NCBI GenBank assembly: GCA_002633025.1
Contig: NMRB01000109.1
Span: 264,503 to 328,502, forward strand
From: Notospermus geniculatus
Taxonomy: Eukaryota; Nemertea; Pilidiophora; Heteronemertea; Lineidae
Direction of reading: 5' to 3'
Length of the DNA stretch: 64,000 nucleotides
The notes below the pieces were generated by a model. The model worked only from the letters and a program-made list of their open reading frames with translations. It did no database searches and had not been told where the DNA came from. The stretch's first letter is position 1; every line of letters begins with the position of its first letter. Positions 22,248 through 50,086 of this stretch are shown piece by piece. A program made the position numbers and the translations under genes.

Positions 22248-23748
22248 TTGTTTGTAGAAATATTTATACTATTAATTAGTTATTAATTTTGACAAATGCA
22301 AAAAATGATGAGTGATAATCATGAGTTAAAGAATTAAATTAGAATTTATAAGATAATTGATATTTTGATATCCGGCCTGATTTTTTTTCCAGATTTTAGA
22401 TATATGATGTGTTAGTCAATTTGGTATAGTATGTTCTGTGTTCACCTGTACATTGACTGTAGGTGGAAGCACTGCGTATGTGGTCAACTTAGTTTGAAAT
22501 TGAATTAAGTTATTCTAGTTAATAATAGCAAGCGTATCCCATAACCAAGAATGGATTGATTCACACATTTTGTGTCTTAGTTTTGGGGTAACAGATTATT
22601 AGACACCTTAGTTCATTTCACCCACTTCCTTATAATGCACATTTCAGTGGGAGACATGAAATGTAGGCCTAGCGACGGTGAAATGAACTAGGATACAAAC
22701 CTTGTCCCCAGGCTTCCTCACTCGGTACATGTAGCACCTTAGATGTAGTGTGAGTGTGTTAGGAGAGGTAACCTGGGGACGAGGATGAAGATTCATATGA
22801 TTCTGTGATAAATTCGTTTATCTGTCTTCGTATCATTACGGGCTTAAGTGCTTAACAATTTTGTCAAATTTGGGAGTAATACCCAATTGTTCTTAGTGAT
22901 GTGGCTTTAGTTAATGTTGTTTTGGGAATTTGTCTAAGTTATTAAAGATTATCAAATTCAGCTCTGACAAACTTCAGCCTCATTCTAACATGAACTGAGA
23001 ATTTCATCTTCCTTATGAGTACAAGAAATTGTGGTGCCGCTACTTTTAGCCTATCTAATGTGTCGATTCTCTGTTGCAAATTTTGTGTGGTTCTAAGTCA
23101 TTTTATGGACATTATATGTGAATGTCTATTTTACATGTTATTGAGAATTTATGAATCAATCCCTTTCATCTCAGAATAGGATAGATTCACTGAATTGCAT
23201 TTTAATTTGGGGTACTTTTCCCCGAGTTTGCACCAGAGGGAATTATGAAAATAAGATTGGTTCTCATACAACGTAGTGCTCTGGCTTGAAGCTTGCTCAA
23301 TGTTGGCCTACTTCATGTAGGCTATTTAATCTCTTACTAGCTGCCTATGGAGCATTCACCAAGCTGCAGCTGGAGATAGCATAACAGATTACACAGTAGA
23401 GATGCTGTCACTGCCAGCGACTTATCCCTAGTTATCGTACGTGGGCAAGGAGACTTACCCAAGGTCTCGATCCTGCCCACAGGGGGATTTGGACTTTGTA
23501 CCTTCTTCACTACTGAGCCCCTAGGCCACTGGGCTCCTAATTAGATACAGTTGAACACGAGACTTGAATTTAGGCCATTTCTTGATGTTTGAGCCTCAGA
23601 TGAGTCGGTCAGTTGTAGCCCGGAGGTAAATAATGTAGGATATACAGCAGTTTGTTCACTTACATGTATCTTGTTTGAAACTGGCAGTCATGTAATAATG
23701 TAACAAATTTTGTAAATAATAGAATTTCATCCTGTACATATCACTGTG

Positions 23749-23754
23749 AATAAA
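23749..23754 (+). promoter_or_regulatory. Candidate poly(A) signal
   Basis: AATAAA followed within about 40 nt by the GT/T-rich stretch tgttttctgttattttgtg. It is a plausible distal cleavage site for MCF2L. A proximal candidate is at 21894-21899. Confidence 0.45.
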
Positions 23755-24189
23755 TAGGATATTTATCACCGAGAGGGATCATGTTTTCTGTTATTTTGTG
23801 ACATCAGCACGTGCTTGCATCTTTTTTTGGCCATGGCTATTCGTACTGCAGGCTGTCGGCGTCTTGCCGACACCAGCTCTTCTATCCGTCGTCCATGTGA
23901 TTTCATCCATGTGGTTTTGGCGATTTGTCTTCAGTTCAACTGGCTAGGGATATTGTCTTCAGTTATTTTATTCAGGCCTTCCTCTCTTCAGAATGTCTTG
24001 AAGCTTCATCAGAAGTCCCCTCACGTGATGTGGACATGTTGGAGTGCTCAGAGACAGGAATCACCAATTTCTTAGAAAACTTTACCATGTTTATTAGCTT
24101 TAACTTAGATACTCGTGTACATGTACAGCACATAAACTGACACAACAGAGAGGATCAAAAATTAATTACAACTTAGTGACATGTGATCA

Positions 24190-24365
24190 ATATGTGACCC
24201 GCTCCAACAAAAGTAGGCCCAGGTGATCTCATTACTGGCCATCAGTTTATTCAAGTATTATCACTGCTGTCCACTACTATTGTCAACCTGCAGAGATGTA
24301 TATTTCAGCTATTGTATGTAAGGTTGTGACTTGCACCTACTTTTTGCTAGATCTGGTCACATATG
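24190..24365. mobile_element. MITE M3, about 176 bp
   Basis: Left end ATATGTGACCCGCTCCAACA then AAAGTAGG. The right end is its imperfect complement (CTACTTTTTGCTAGATCTGG then TCACATAT). The interior is the reverse complement of the interior of the copies at 35998-36204 and 38044-38236, so it is the same family in the opposite orientation. Confidence 0.75.
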
Positions 24366-24739
24366 TTTCTACACCAAAGCAGCGTTGGTACATACTCTGG
24401 TGTACACTGTCTATCCAGTCCAGCAAATTGGGGGCCGTTATTCAACCATATATTTTGCTCAAGCCATTTGTTCTTTCTGATACCTACCAACCAGTTCTTG
24501 GCACTGACAGTATGGTTGGTATGTGTAAACTGGAGACTGGTCCCATGTCAGTGTTCCCTAACTTGCTAAAATGGCTTAGAAAGAGTGTACCGTATACACG
24601 TAGACGACATGATTTAGTGAACATTAAATTGCATTCATTTTGTTGATATCACATTTGTCTTGAAAAGCTAATTACCCAGAAGAGAAGATTGTTAAAGCTT
24701 TCAGCGTCTTTACCTGTTAGTAACATCACGATGTACAAG

Positions 24740-25000
24740 AGCCGTGATAGCCTAGTGATTATCACGTTCCCTTAGCAAGTGGCAGGTCCCGGGTCCAAAT
24801 CCAGCCCGGGCCATAGAGGATTAATCATCCCTGGCTCTTCACGTCCGTTGCATGGGACAGTAAGCATTGGTGCCTTGTACCATGTGTCTTTGCAAGCGCA
24901 AGTAAAAGACCCCATCCAAGTGAGGAACATGAGTAGCTTGAGATGTCCTCTTCCGTACTTACCAGGGCCAATAATGCCTTGACTTTGGCCCTGACGGAAA
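24740..25000 (+). repeat. SINE-A copy (tRNA-derived)
   Basis: tRNA-like head with an A-box-like TAGCCTAGTGATTATC and a B-box-like GGGTCCAAATCC. The body has CATCCCTGGCTCTTCACGTC and AAGTAAAAGACCCCATCCAA, and the tail TTTGGCCCTGA. Other copies are at 36905-37175, 38955-39232 and, on the minus strand, 28082-28239. Confidence 0.8.
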
Positions 25001-25447
25001 AATCACATACAAATCAAAAATGATGTGCATGAACTATGTCACTAACTTAGCTGGAATTACAGGGTGTTAGGTACATGCCCTTTGTTGACACCGTTTTGTT
25101 ATCCATCCATTAAAGACTCTTTGGTAGCGAGTTCCCACTCTTGTAACATTAACAGAGGATCATAGGCCTAGCCATCAGCTTGGGGCATGTCAAGGGTTTT
25201 AAAGAATAGAAGTACATGTACATGTACATTGTTTGCTAGCTGTTGTGTATACTATGATATGCAGCGGTTATGAGTTGAGTCTGTGAAGATTTGAACCAAG
25301 GGTAAGTTTCTTTCCAAGAGGCCCAACCAACGAGGAGAATCAACTGAATTAATATCAGCGTCATGCACTCCTCATGTCAAATACAAGGTGTTGTACAGAT
25401 CTAATGGTGAGGCTCGACATGGGTAATATCTACAGTGTTATGGAAAT

Positions 25448-25643
25448 ATGTGTGGCGGTCTAGGAAAACCTGGCGGATGTCGCATTTGAGGAAAGTGTTA
25501 ATGGCCTTGCTGAACCTGCACATTTCAATAGCCGAAATGTACTACGTAACAGGTAAACAGTAATAGATCAATGCACAGGCAATCTGACAGCCCTTGTTGA
25601 TCGTTTAGCAACATCCGCCGGGTTTCCCTAGACCGCCACACAT
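25448..25643. mobile_element. MITE M4, about 196 bp
   Basis: Terminal inverted repeats of about 33 bp with two mismatches: the left end is ATGTGTGGCGGTCTAGGAAA and the right end complements it (ACATCCGCCGGGTTTCCCTA onward). Just inside the left end it shares the phrase TTAATGGCCTT and its upstream bases with MITE M3. Confidence 0.85.
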
Positions 25644-26715
25644 GTGGTGAAATCACTAGGGACTTATGTTTGAGTCATCACTTAGAGCCGCAAAATGGGA
25701 TATTACACCAGTTCACCAAAACATCTGTCCACCACCCCATAACACCTATTCTTACTTTCATCATACATTGATACATTTGGCACAATAAAGCAACTAAACA
25801 CATTCAGTACGTACACAATTGTGACCACAAATCTGCATAAAATATCCTGGCAAATATCCTGACAGGAAACTGGCCAACTGCACGGGGATCATTAAGTCCT
25901 GGTGTTTTTTGTGAGTAAGGTCCCTGACCAGCAACCCTGTGTCAACCATTATAAATCAACCTCAAATCACTTTGAAACTATTTTGACAGTGTCCAAAAGG
26001 CAATTTTCTTGTTCTTGTTCAAGCCACCATCAATCATACTGACAGAAATTTGAATAAAGAAAACTACAAAATTTGGACACCTTACAGTTTTAAGCTACAC
26101 TAACACCTTGACCACAGCCTAGCTATCAAATAGACGGATTCTGATTTGACGACATTAATTGTCCTCCAACTTTTTTCTATTTCCATTTCCCAAAATGAGT
26201 CAGCAGTAAACAGAGCCTCGCTTCACAGAAATCACATCTTGAAATATCAAGGCCTAAGTCACTTCGCCTCGGACTACACTGTAGTCCAATGGCACAGTGA
26301 TATGAACACTTGCTGGTTCAAGATCATGAAATCAGAATTTAGTGACAAAATTACCACAGGTAAAATGAAATTTTCTAATTGCAATTTTCCGAAATTACTG
26401 CGGGCAAATATTTCTCCAATAAATGTTCAATATCTCAGGACTGGCAAGGAGACTACTTTTAAATGGTTCAAGTTTTGTTGGAGAACTCTACTCTACACAT
26501 TTAGGATGTAAGGGGAAAAGCTATTGGTTACTTTGTACAGCTGACTTAGCATAACTGGTGAATTTCATTAGTAATGTAGTCACGGCAGCTCGATGACCTT
26601 CATCTCATTCCAAGGTCAATCTTCAGTCAACAACATCCAGTGAAGTGCATTAGAAATGTCCACGACGACCTTGACCCCACTGTCACTGGCCAAAATAATC
26701 TTGACCTCCTTCCCA
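25644..26715. other. Non-coding sequence downstream of WDR44
   Basis: No exon recognised. It probably includes the WDR44 3' UTR (minus strand). No clear minus-strand poly(A) signal could be chosen. Confidence 0.4.
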
Positions 26716-29700
26716 CTAGCTGTGTACTGGAGGAGGTTTGAATTTATTCTTGAATACTCTGATAGCACCAGAAAAGTCTGCCGAGACAAACACTTCACCA
26801 GGATGGTCTTTCTTTTCTGATTTGTCTCCTTCAGCTGTTGATTCCTCAGGCACTGACCGTCGTTTTATGATTAGGGATGGATTTGGACTGAAGATGGCAA
26901 CAGTAACAACGGCCAAGTGAGCTGGAATGAACAAGGGTAAGGATTTGTGATAACAGATTGAGTTGTGTATGTGTACAGGATGTCACAGTAAAATTCTACA
27001 GTTTACAATCAACTGCATTGGGGTGATGAACTTAAAGCTTGAGTTACATAACTACCTCGAGATAAGGTAGTAAGTATCTCACCAGAAGCGATGACCTTGA
27101 CCTACCTCTGACTCCCTCCCAGTATCCGTTCCGGTCTCGCCTGACTGACGAGAACTTGTTAAACTCATGATGTGTCTTCCAGATGTAAACAAACTTGTCC
27201 TCAGAACCACAAATGATGTATTTACCATTTGAGCTGGAGAAGAAAAATACAACATTCACATCCAATGATTATTTTTAGGGGAAATGCCAGAAATCACCAT
27301 TAGTCAAGAAACTGAGTTGGTGTTCAGTGGGCATTCACCCTTGTTGGTTTCCCAACACCTAAGTCTACAACAAGTGACACAGCGGGTACAGTTTGCTGCT
27401 GCTAAGTTCGAGTGGCGGAGGGCCTAATACACAGATAGCCTTTTGAAGAGCAAGCCTTAGCCATCTCATCAGAGGGTTAAGATGCACTACTCACCTGAAA
27501 CTGGCCTTGATCTGACTACTGTTATTAGCACAGCCTTTGTATTTACAATGCAAGGTCAAATCGCGAAGGTCATACAACCGGAGCCTGGAATCGTTTGAGG
27601 TGACCAGCACCTTATCTTGTCCTGGCAGTGGCTCTATTCCCGTGACCTTACGACCTCGCGCATTCTTTCCACGTGTGGAACGAGCGTGAATCTGAGTGTA
27701 GTACTTCATTTGCTGAAAGTAGAAATATGTCAGAGCCATCATGTCATGTGGAGACACTACAAGGCAAATGGCTTTCAAAACATTTTGAGTTTGTTCATCA
27801 AACAACTGAAATCAATTCCCCCTTAACACATCTTGACTTACCTCTGTAGTGTAAAAGATAACCCGTCCGTCATAAGTCCCGACGACGGCAAACTTTCCGT
27901 TCTGGCAGAAGTTTGCCGCCGTGATGAGTTTGCTGCTTCCCGTCACCTCGTTCCACAGCGCCACCTTTTTATCTGGAATGTTCCAAAGTCTAATTTTGCC
28001 GTCCAGAGATCCACTCAGGAAGTATCGATCATCCTAAAGACAAATTAATAATTAAGCAATTGTAGATGATTTTTCTACATCAGGGCCGAAGCCAAAGCAT
28101 TGAACAAGGCACCACACTTATCGACCCATGCAATGGATGTGAAGAACTTGGGATGATTAATCCCATTGTGGCCCAGGCTGGATTCGAACCTGGGACCTGC
28201 CGCTTGCTTAGCGGATGTGATAACCACTCAGCTATTGGGTTTTGCAAAACTTACTCTTGGATGAAATGCTATGGCTGTCACAAAGTCTATATGCTGGAAA
28301 CAACAGAGGCACTCCCGCCGTGAGATGTGCCAGAGTCGCACTGTCTTGTCCATGGAGGAGGAGAGAATGAAGTAGTTTTTGGACCAGGAGAGATCAAGTA
28401 AATCTGCCGTGTGTCCACGATATGAACAGAATGGTTTACGGGCAAAGGGAGCGTTCCGGTATTCCTCCTCCTCGGATCCACCCACAGCCTGAAAAGAGAC
28501 GAATTAACATTCTGCATCTCCCAAATTTTCAGACTCAGGAACAACATTGTGGACACCATTGGAATTGACACATGGTGAACATTGTTTCTAGAGAGGTGGC
28601 CTGATTACAGATTGGAATTTCCAGACATGGAGTTGGAATATTGATGTACATGATAAGAGTCCTGGCACAGAGGTGCCGGCATAGTGGATTTTCCACACTG
28701 AAAACTGCCGAGGGTCTGGTTGNTATTTGAGCAATCAATGGGAATTGTATTAGATTTTTCCTATCAGGACCGAAACCAAAGCTTTATTTGCCCTGGTAAG
28801 TATGGAAGAGGCCATCTCAGGCTAACCATTTGGCTATTGGGGTTTGCAAAACTTACCCTTGGATGAAATGCTATGGCTGTCACAAAGTCTATATGTTGGA
28901 AACAACAGAGGCACTCCCGCCGTGAGATATGCCACAGTCGCACCGTCTTGTCCATAGAGGAGGAGAGAATGAAGTAGTTTTTGGACCAGGAGAGATCAAG
29001 TAAATCTGCCGTGTGTCCACGATATGAACAGAATGGTTTACGGGCAAAGGGAGCGTTCCGGTATTCCTCCTCCTCGGATCCACCCACAGCCTGAAAAGAG
29101 ACGAATTAACATTCTGCATCTCCCAAATTTTCAGGCTCAGGAACAACATTGTGGACACCATTGGAATTGACACATGGTGAACATTGTTTCTAGAGAGGTG
29201 GCCTGATTACAGATTGGAATTTCCAGACATGGAGTTGGAATATTGATGTACATGATAAGAGTCCTGGCACAGAGGTGCCGGCATAGTGGATTTTCCACAC
29301 TGAAAACTGCCGAGGGTCTGGTTGTGAAAGCGGGCTTTTAGACTTACCCCTTCGTCCGTCTGCACTGATGTCCTTGACATTGTGTCCACCACAGTCTCCG
29401 ATAAATGGTCATCAGAATTGAGGCTGTTCTCAGATGGCGCTGGTGACATCTTCGCTGTTGAAAAGAAGATGATACGTTGAGAGAAACGGTCCGCATGGAA
29501 ATAACAGAGTATATCACTGATGCAGAGAACGACAAATCGTTTTTTTGCTGGTTGTCCACGGACAATCTGAATTCCAGAATTTGGTTGTCCGCATCAAATA
29601 TTGATTGTCCATAGGCCTAGATGTTAGAATACGTCAACATTTCATGATAAGGGGGGCTCTCAGGGCAGTTGCCAACGGACAACTGATTGGAGGAATGGCT

Positions 29701-32700
29701 CGTCCGCTTGGGAAAATCAGTAGTCCTGGGCGCCCGGACAACCAATTTGTCGTTCACTGTGATGTACTGATCATGCACGCTTATTTGGAGGCACTTCACC
29801 ACTCACTCAAAGGAAATACAGAGGACTGACTTGATACAGAGACAATACACAAGGTTACAAAGAATGACACGTTTTGAAGACAGTCTAACAGAAACATACA
29901 AGATCATACTGTCAGAATTTGAGTAGTAGACAAGGCCAGGGTGCATACAGTTATTGGAATACAGGGCCTCCTCCACATGAGTGTTGGCTCTCAATGGGCA
30001 GGCAATTCACCAACGTTAGTTTTTGTAGGACTTACACCTATACCGTAGATCAATTATACAAATGACAGCCTAGTTTTCTATGCCTAAGTTGCCCATCAAG
30101 AGCCAACTTGTGCAAGAAAATTCTCAAGTGAAGTGGTACCTTAAGTACCCTGTTGTGCCCATTTGAATATATTGAGAAAATATTTTGAATATCATAATCC
30201 TATTTCTCGGTATCGACTAGCATCTGACACTACCATACATTGGGAACATGCACGAGACACCATGCAAAACATCAGTGCAAGTCAGAGCATCGCAGACACT
30301 CTGCCTGTGCGACAAGGCACGATTTCAAATCACAAGGACGAACTTTGTCCGTGCACCATGCAGAAGACAATGAAAGTAGGCGGTCGTCGACAGTACTGTT
30401 CAGTACAGTACAACACAAGCAGCTCAGACATATCGCTACTGAGACAAGAGAAGACTACACTACTAAAGCACATGCTAAAACAATATTTACTCTCACTGTA
30501 TTTTTGTCTCATTTCATCGAAGTATGCCGATGATTCCTTGAGGACCCAGACACGTAGGACGTTGTCTTGGCCGCCCGACGCCAAGAGACGGCCGCAGTGG
30601 GAGAATTTCATGCTCCACACAGCTCCCTGGAAAGGAAATATTACACATTTCGAAAAATTGTTTTGAGTATGTATAATTCCTTTCAATTCCAGACATAAAG
30701 CTGACAGCATGATTGATCTCAGGGTCCATAATTCCTGCTAGCTACAAATTGGCCAGGTGCCAGCATTACGGTGAGAATTTCCACTGGTGAATACCATGTG
30801 GTAGCTACAGTCACGTCAGCTTCTGGTTTCATTGGAGAGTCGGTGATCAAAATGTCCATGTAACAAAACTTACTGTGTGTTCACCACCCAAATCCTGAAT
30901 TGGCTTCAGGTTCAAAAAGTCGTGTGGACCACCGTTGGACCTTGAGGCCTTGATCTGGAACAAGAGAAAACACCCTGATGAAGAGACAAATTCTATAGAG
31001 CTGACACCAACTTGACTCTCTCTTGGTTGACACTGAGTGCAATATGCAGTTCATCTGGCATCGAGCAGTCCCTTGAACAGAATCACCAATGAACAGTACA
31101 CCAACCTTGATCTGTTTCTTGCCGTCAATTTCCTCGTCATCGGACTCACTCTCCTCTTTTTGTAGAACCTCCTCTGCGACATTCTTGATCTTTGTGACTG
31201 TCTGCTCCATTTTCTTACCAATGAACTTCTTGAGACGAATTCTGCGAGAAAAAAAAAGAACAATAATGTAACAACAAAGCTAGGAATTACAACAAATCGT
31301 CGTGGACACTTTTCATCACTTTGTCCCTGGATGGGATGGCATCAAGGACGTCGTGACACGACCTTATTGCACTGCTGTATTGTTTGACAGCAACTTACCC
31401 TTTCTTTTTGATAGCCGTAGCTTGCGTCGATAGCGTCCCTGTCTTATGATCTGGTTCGTCATCGCTCTGTTCCTCTTTGTGGAGACTTGAGTCACTGGAA
31501 ATACATAGAGAATTAAAGTGATGACCTATAGTAGTTTTTCTGGCCACATCTGGTCAGCTCAGCTCAAATTGGTGGTGATAACCTGGGCATTGGAGTTGAT
31601 AGCTTTACTGTTCGATCCGACAAGACAACGAACTCACCTGCAATATTCCTTTGTTCTCCGCATGATATGAAGTGATAAAGGATTCATACATCGTGGAATT
31701 TTATCCTCGGCAAGACTCAGTGGAATTTTTTCACCTGTATCAAGATTCAGGACTGACACTTGTTCCAAAATCTCCGTGTCGGTAAGAAATCTGCCAGAGT
31801 TTGACCTTGGCCGAGTGTTGGCAATATCTTCCGATTGCATTGAGCCTCTCTCTGAGTCTTCGTCCTCTGCCTTTTCAGCTTTTGCTGCTACATCATCCTG
31901 AAATTGAATAGGTCGAAATTGAATCTGAGAAAAGTGTATGGCGACTTGACCATCATGAAAAATGGATTTAGATAAACCACTAAGTCGGGTCTAAAAAACA
32001 ACATGCACAAACCTTCGTTTCCACCATCATAGCGCCACAAGTTGCACTACTCAAATCTAAGGAATTTTCAAAGTCTTTTGTGAGATTTAGAATCGTCGCA
32101 CTGGTAGGGCTATGTATGTTTTCTGATGGCTCTGCTTCTGCCCCTTCCGCATCCCGCACAACAGGCTTCGCTTTCTTTTTCCGTCTAGGGGGCGCTTTAG
32201 GAGGTGGCGGTGCTTCTGCACTCCCCTCTGTGCTAACATTAGGAACAGCTACAGGCAAATCATTTGGACGTTTTGTACTCTGTATTAAGTCTGGTTCAGG
32301 TTCACAAACACTTGAAATTAATGATGGAACATTAGTATCTAATGTCTCCACAGGCGGCGCCGAGGCACCTTCTAAAATTTCATTATTCTGTCGTTGTTCA
32401 TTCTCTATATTTTCCCTATCACAGCTCTGAACATCTTCATTCCCATGATTCCTATTTGTATCCGGCAACTCCTCACTAGGTTCTGCCTCTGCATCAAAAT
32501 CCAGCCTCACTCTAAGGGCATCGTCTCCGTCATGACCACTACTTGTCACATTTTCATTGATGACATCATGACCCACATCTTGTGAATCTTCTTTCTCTTC
32601 ACTGACAACAGTCTCCTGCTGGCGTTGTGGTGTATTTTCCTCTGCGACTATTCTCCGCATTACTTCCAGCTTTTTTCTTCTTTGTTCCAACTCGGCTGCT

Positions 32701-33582
32701 CGTCTCTCTGCCTCCTGCTTCTTCTTTTCTTCCAACTCCTGTAACTGTCTTTGAAGTTCTTCATCTTCCTGGCGTCGCCTTGAAAAAAAAAAGTTTTTTC
32801 ATCTTAAAGAATCATCACATTATTAAATACTCTAAACCGGAACTTTTACAGAACACTAAAAAGCGTACTTTCACATGGCACAGTTAACAAACAGTATATC
32901 ACACAGACTGATAGGCCTACAAATCCCCCTTGACATACTTTTCATCTGCCAATTTCCTGAGTTCAAGCAACCGTTTCTCTTCTTCCTCTATGGCTCTAAG
33001 ATCCTGATCAAGACCGTCACCTGCACCTCCTGCAGAGGGTAACCTGTAAAAAGCATAACCCCACATGAGAGGAGCAAGGACGTAGTTGATTGATGAAGCC
33101 CATCAAAACCACCACCACTAACTAGGCCTACCTACACATTAAACACAAAACCTACCAGGGTAAACTCATGATGATGTGATTGATTGTGATGTGATAAGTT
33201 GATGAGCTGAGATGAGGAAAAAGGCCTACGCTAGGCCTACACAACACATATACTGATATAGGCCTAGTCGTATATAGGCCTACCTAGTCCTAGGTCTACA
33301 TAGCCTGAGTGATTAAGATGAAAAATAAGCTACACCACTAGGCCTACCGCAGGCCAGCTAGCTATGCCCTGATGACAACCACTATCATGACTACTACTCA
33401 GTGCAGCCCAACATATAGGCCTACTGTACATACGCTGTACATAACTGTACATGGTTGTCATTTTCTGATCCAAAGTGGGCTGGGTTGTCACTGCAATATT
33501 CTTATTTTTCTCACCTCTTGTGGCGAGCAGGCGTCTGATCTTCGGCATCATAAAACTCGTCGCTGTCACTATCAGAAGACAT
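26716..33582 (-). CDS. WDR44: WDR44 (Rab11-binding WD40 protein)
   Basis: Family role: Rab11-GTP effector of endosomal recycling and export that also bridges endosomes to the ER through VAP. Exons in transcript order: 33515-33582, 32939-33043, 32013-32778, 31638-31897, 31399-31494, 31106-31241, 30874-30954, 30491-30626, 29348-29454, 28857-29090 (or its duplicate 28255-28488), 27842-28033, 27495-27712, 27106-27233, 26716-26921. With one duplicate used the sum is 2733 nt (910 aa plus stop); human WDR44 is about 913 aa. The N-terminus has an FFAT-like DSDEFYDAED. A charged coiled segment follows, about residues 35-80. Then come an acidic region, a proline/lysine patch (APPPPKAPPRRKKKAK) and RPRSNSGRFLTDTEIL. 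WD40 repeats run from about residue 495 to the end (GAVWSMKFSHCGRLLASGGQ, GHTADLLDLSWSKNYF, VFVSADFSGAIRVFKN). Exon 6 uses the donor GTTGGT. Confidence 0.95.
28082..28239 (-). repeat. SINE-A copy, minus strand
   Basis: On the minus strand the head reads CCCAATAGCTGAGTGGTTAT then a B box GGTTCGAATCC; the body ends with the family's TTTGGCTTCGGCCC. It is reduced to a stub at about 28770-28842 beside the other exon copy. Confidence 0.8.
28255..28488 (-). CDS. WDR44: WDR44 WD40 exon 10, duplicate copy A
   Basis: Encodes the same 78 residues as 28857-29090, with only synonymous changes (for example the last codon AGA instead of AGG). Good splice sites are kept. About 235 bp of flanking intron is also duplicated and stops exactly at the single N (28723). 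If both copies were spliced in, the frame would be kept and a WD unit repeated. More likely it is the second allele placed next to the first. Confidence 0.85.
28723..28723. other. Single N at the edge of the WDR44 duplication
   Basis: The homology between the two exon-10 regions ends exactly here, which points to a contig join rather than a base-call ambiguity. Confidence 0.85.
28857..29090 (-). CDS. WDR44: WDR44 WD40 exon 10, copy B
   Basis: A 78-codon exon, phase 0 at both ends. It starts AVGGSEEEEYRNAPFARKPF and contains GHTADLLDLSWSKNYFILSS and RLWHISRRECLCCFQHIDF. It corresponds to the WD repeat following the linker in human WDR44. It lies next to exon 9 with normal intron sequence, so it is probably the copy in the main haplotype path. 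Confidence 0.9.
29969..30141. mobile_element. MITE M5, second copy
   Basis: The right end reads CCATCAAGAGCCAACTTGTG then CAAGAAAATTCTCAAGTGAA. The left end has the complementary TGTTGGCTCTCAATGGGC. It lies in the intron between WDR44 exons 8 and 9. Confidence 0.65.
33044..33514. repeat. Cluster of AGGCCTA palindromes in WDR44 intron 1
   Basis: Seven copies of AGGCCTA, mostly within TAGGCCTA, occur between about 33123 and 33421. The motif is common throughout the window but is densest here. Confidence 0.7.
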
Positions 33583-33918
33583 GGCTACCAAGTGTAACCC
33601 GTCATGAAATACGATCGAATTTGGCAAGAAATTGACTTCAAATTTATGTGAGTTCGTTCATTTTCACAATCACGGTGGTCGCCATGTTGGCCAGTCTATG
33701 TTGTCACATGACTTCAATCAGCCAATCAAAACAGAAATCAAATGACGTAATTTCGAGACGGAACACTGTGCGCATGCGTACGTCAGTGGAAGCGAGGCTC
33801 TGAACGTGGCGGAAGGGAAGACAGTTTTGGGATATTTACCAAAATTTTACCCTTAAATCCTTTGCTGTTATCAATCTTAAGTTGATTTTAAGCTGAAGGA
33901 CTTTACAACAATCTCAAA
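33583..33918. promoter_or_regulatory. Probable bidirectional promoter, WDR44 (minus) / RAB6 (plus)
   Basis: The two start codons are 336 bp apart on opposite strands. Motifs seen: YY1-like GCCATGTTGG at 33681-33690, a CCAAT box at 33722-33726, a CRE-like TGACGTAA at 33743-33750, an NRF1-like TGCGCATGCG at 33769-33778, a CRE half site TACGTCA at 33779-33785, and an ETS-like GGCGGAAG at 33809-33816. No TATA box is obvious. This fits a housekeeping divergent promoter. Confidence 0.7.

Positions 33919-50086
<16,168 letters not shown>

Larger units (their letters stand above)
19687..23775 (+). other. MCF2L: Probable MCF2L 3' untranslated region
   Basis: No coding exon is recognised. Candidate poly(A) signals AATAAA occur at 21894-21899 and 23749-23754; the second is followed by T/GT-rich sequence. 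The stretch contains the 111-bp hairpin (21006-21116), MITE M5 (21614-21789) and a G-run (22227-22247). The length of a single UTR here is an inference. Confidence 0.5.
28255..29324 (-). repeat. Direct duplication of about 600 bp around WDR44 exon 10
   Basis: Bases 28255-28722 match 28857-29324 at an offset of 602. The match ends at N 28723 on one side. On the other side a SINE-A insertion (28082-28239) in copy A is replaced by a shortened form (about 28770-28842) next to copy B. Confidence 0.9.

Noticed and set aside
24740-25000. Possible tRNA gene from the A-box and B-box-like sequence
   Set aside because: The head does not fold into a full cloverleaf by eye and is followed by a conserved non-tRNA body shared with other copies, so it is a SINE.
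30163-30666. Open frame of 167 codons on the plus strand
   Set aside because: It overlaps WDR44 exon 8 in antisense, has no recognisable domain and starts in a repeat-rich intron.
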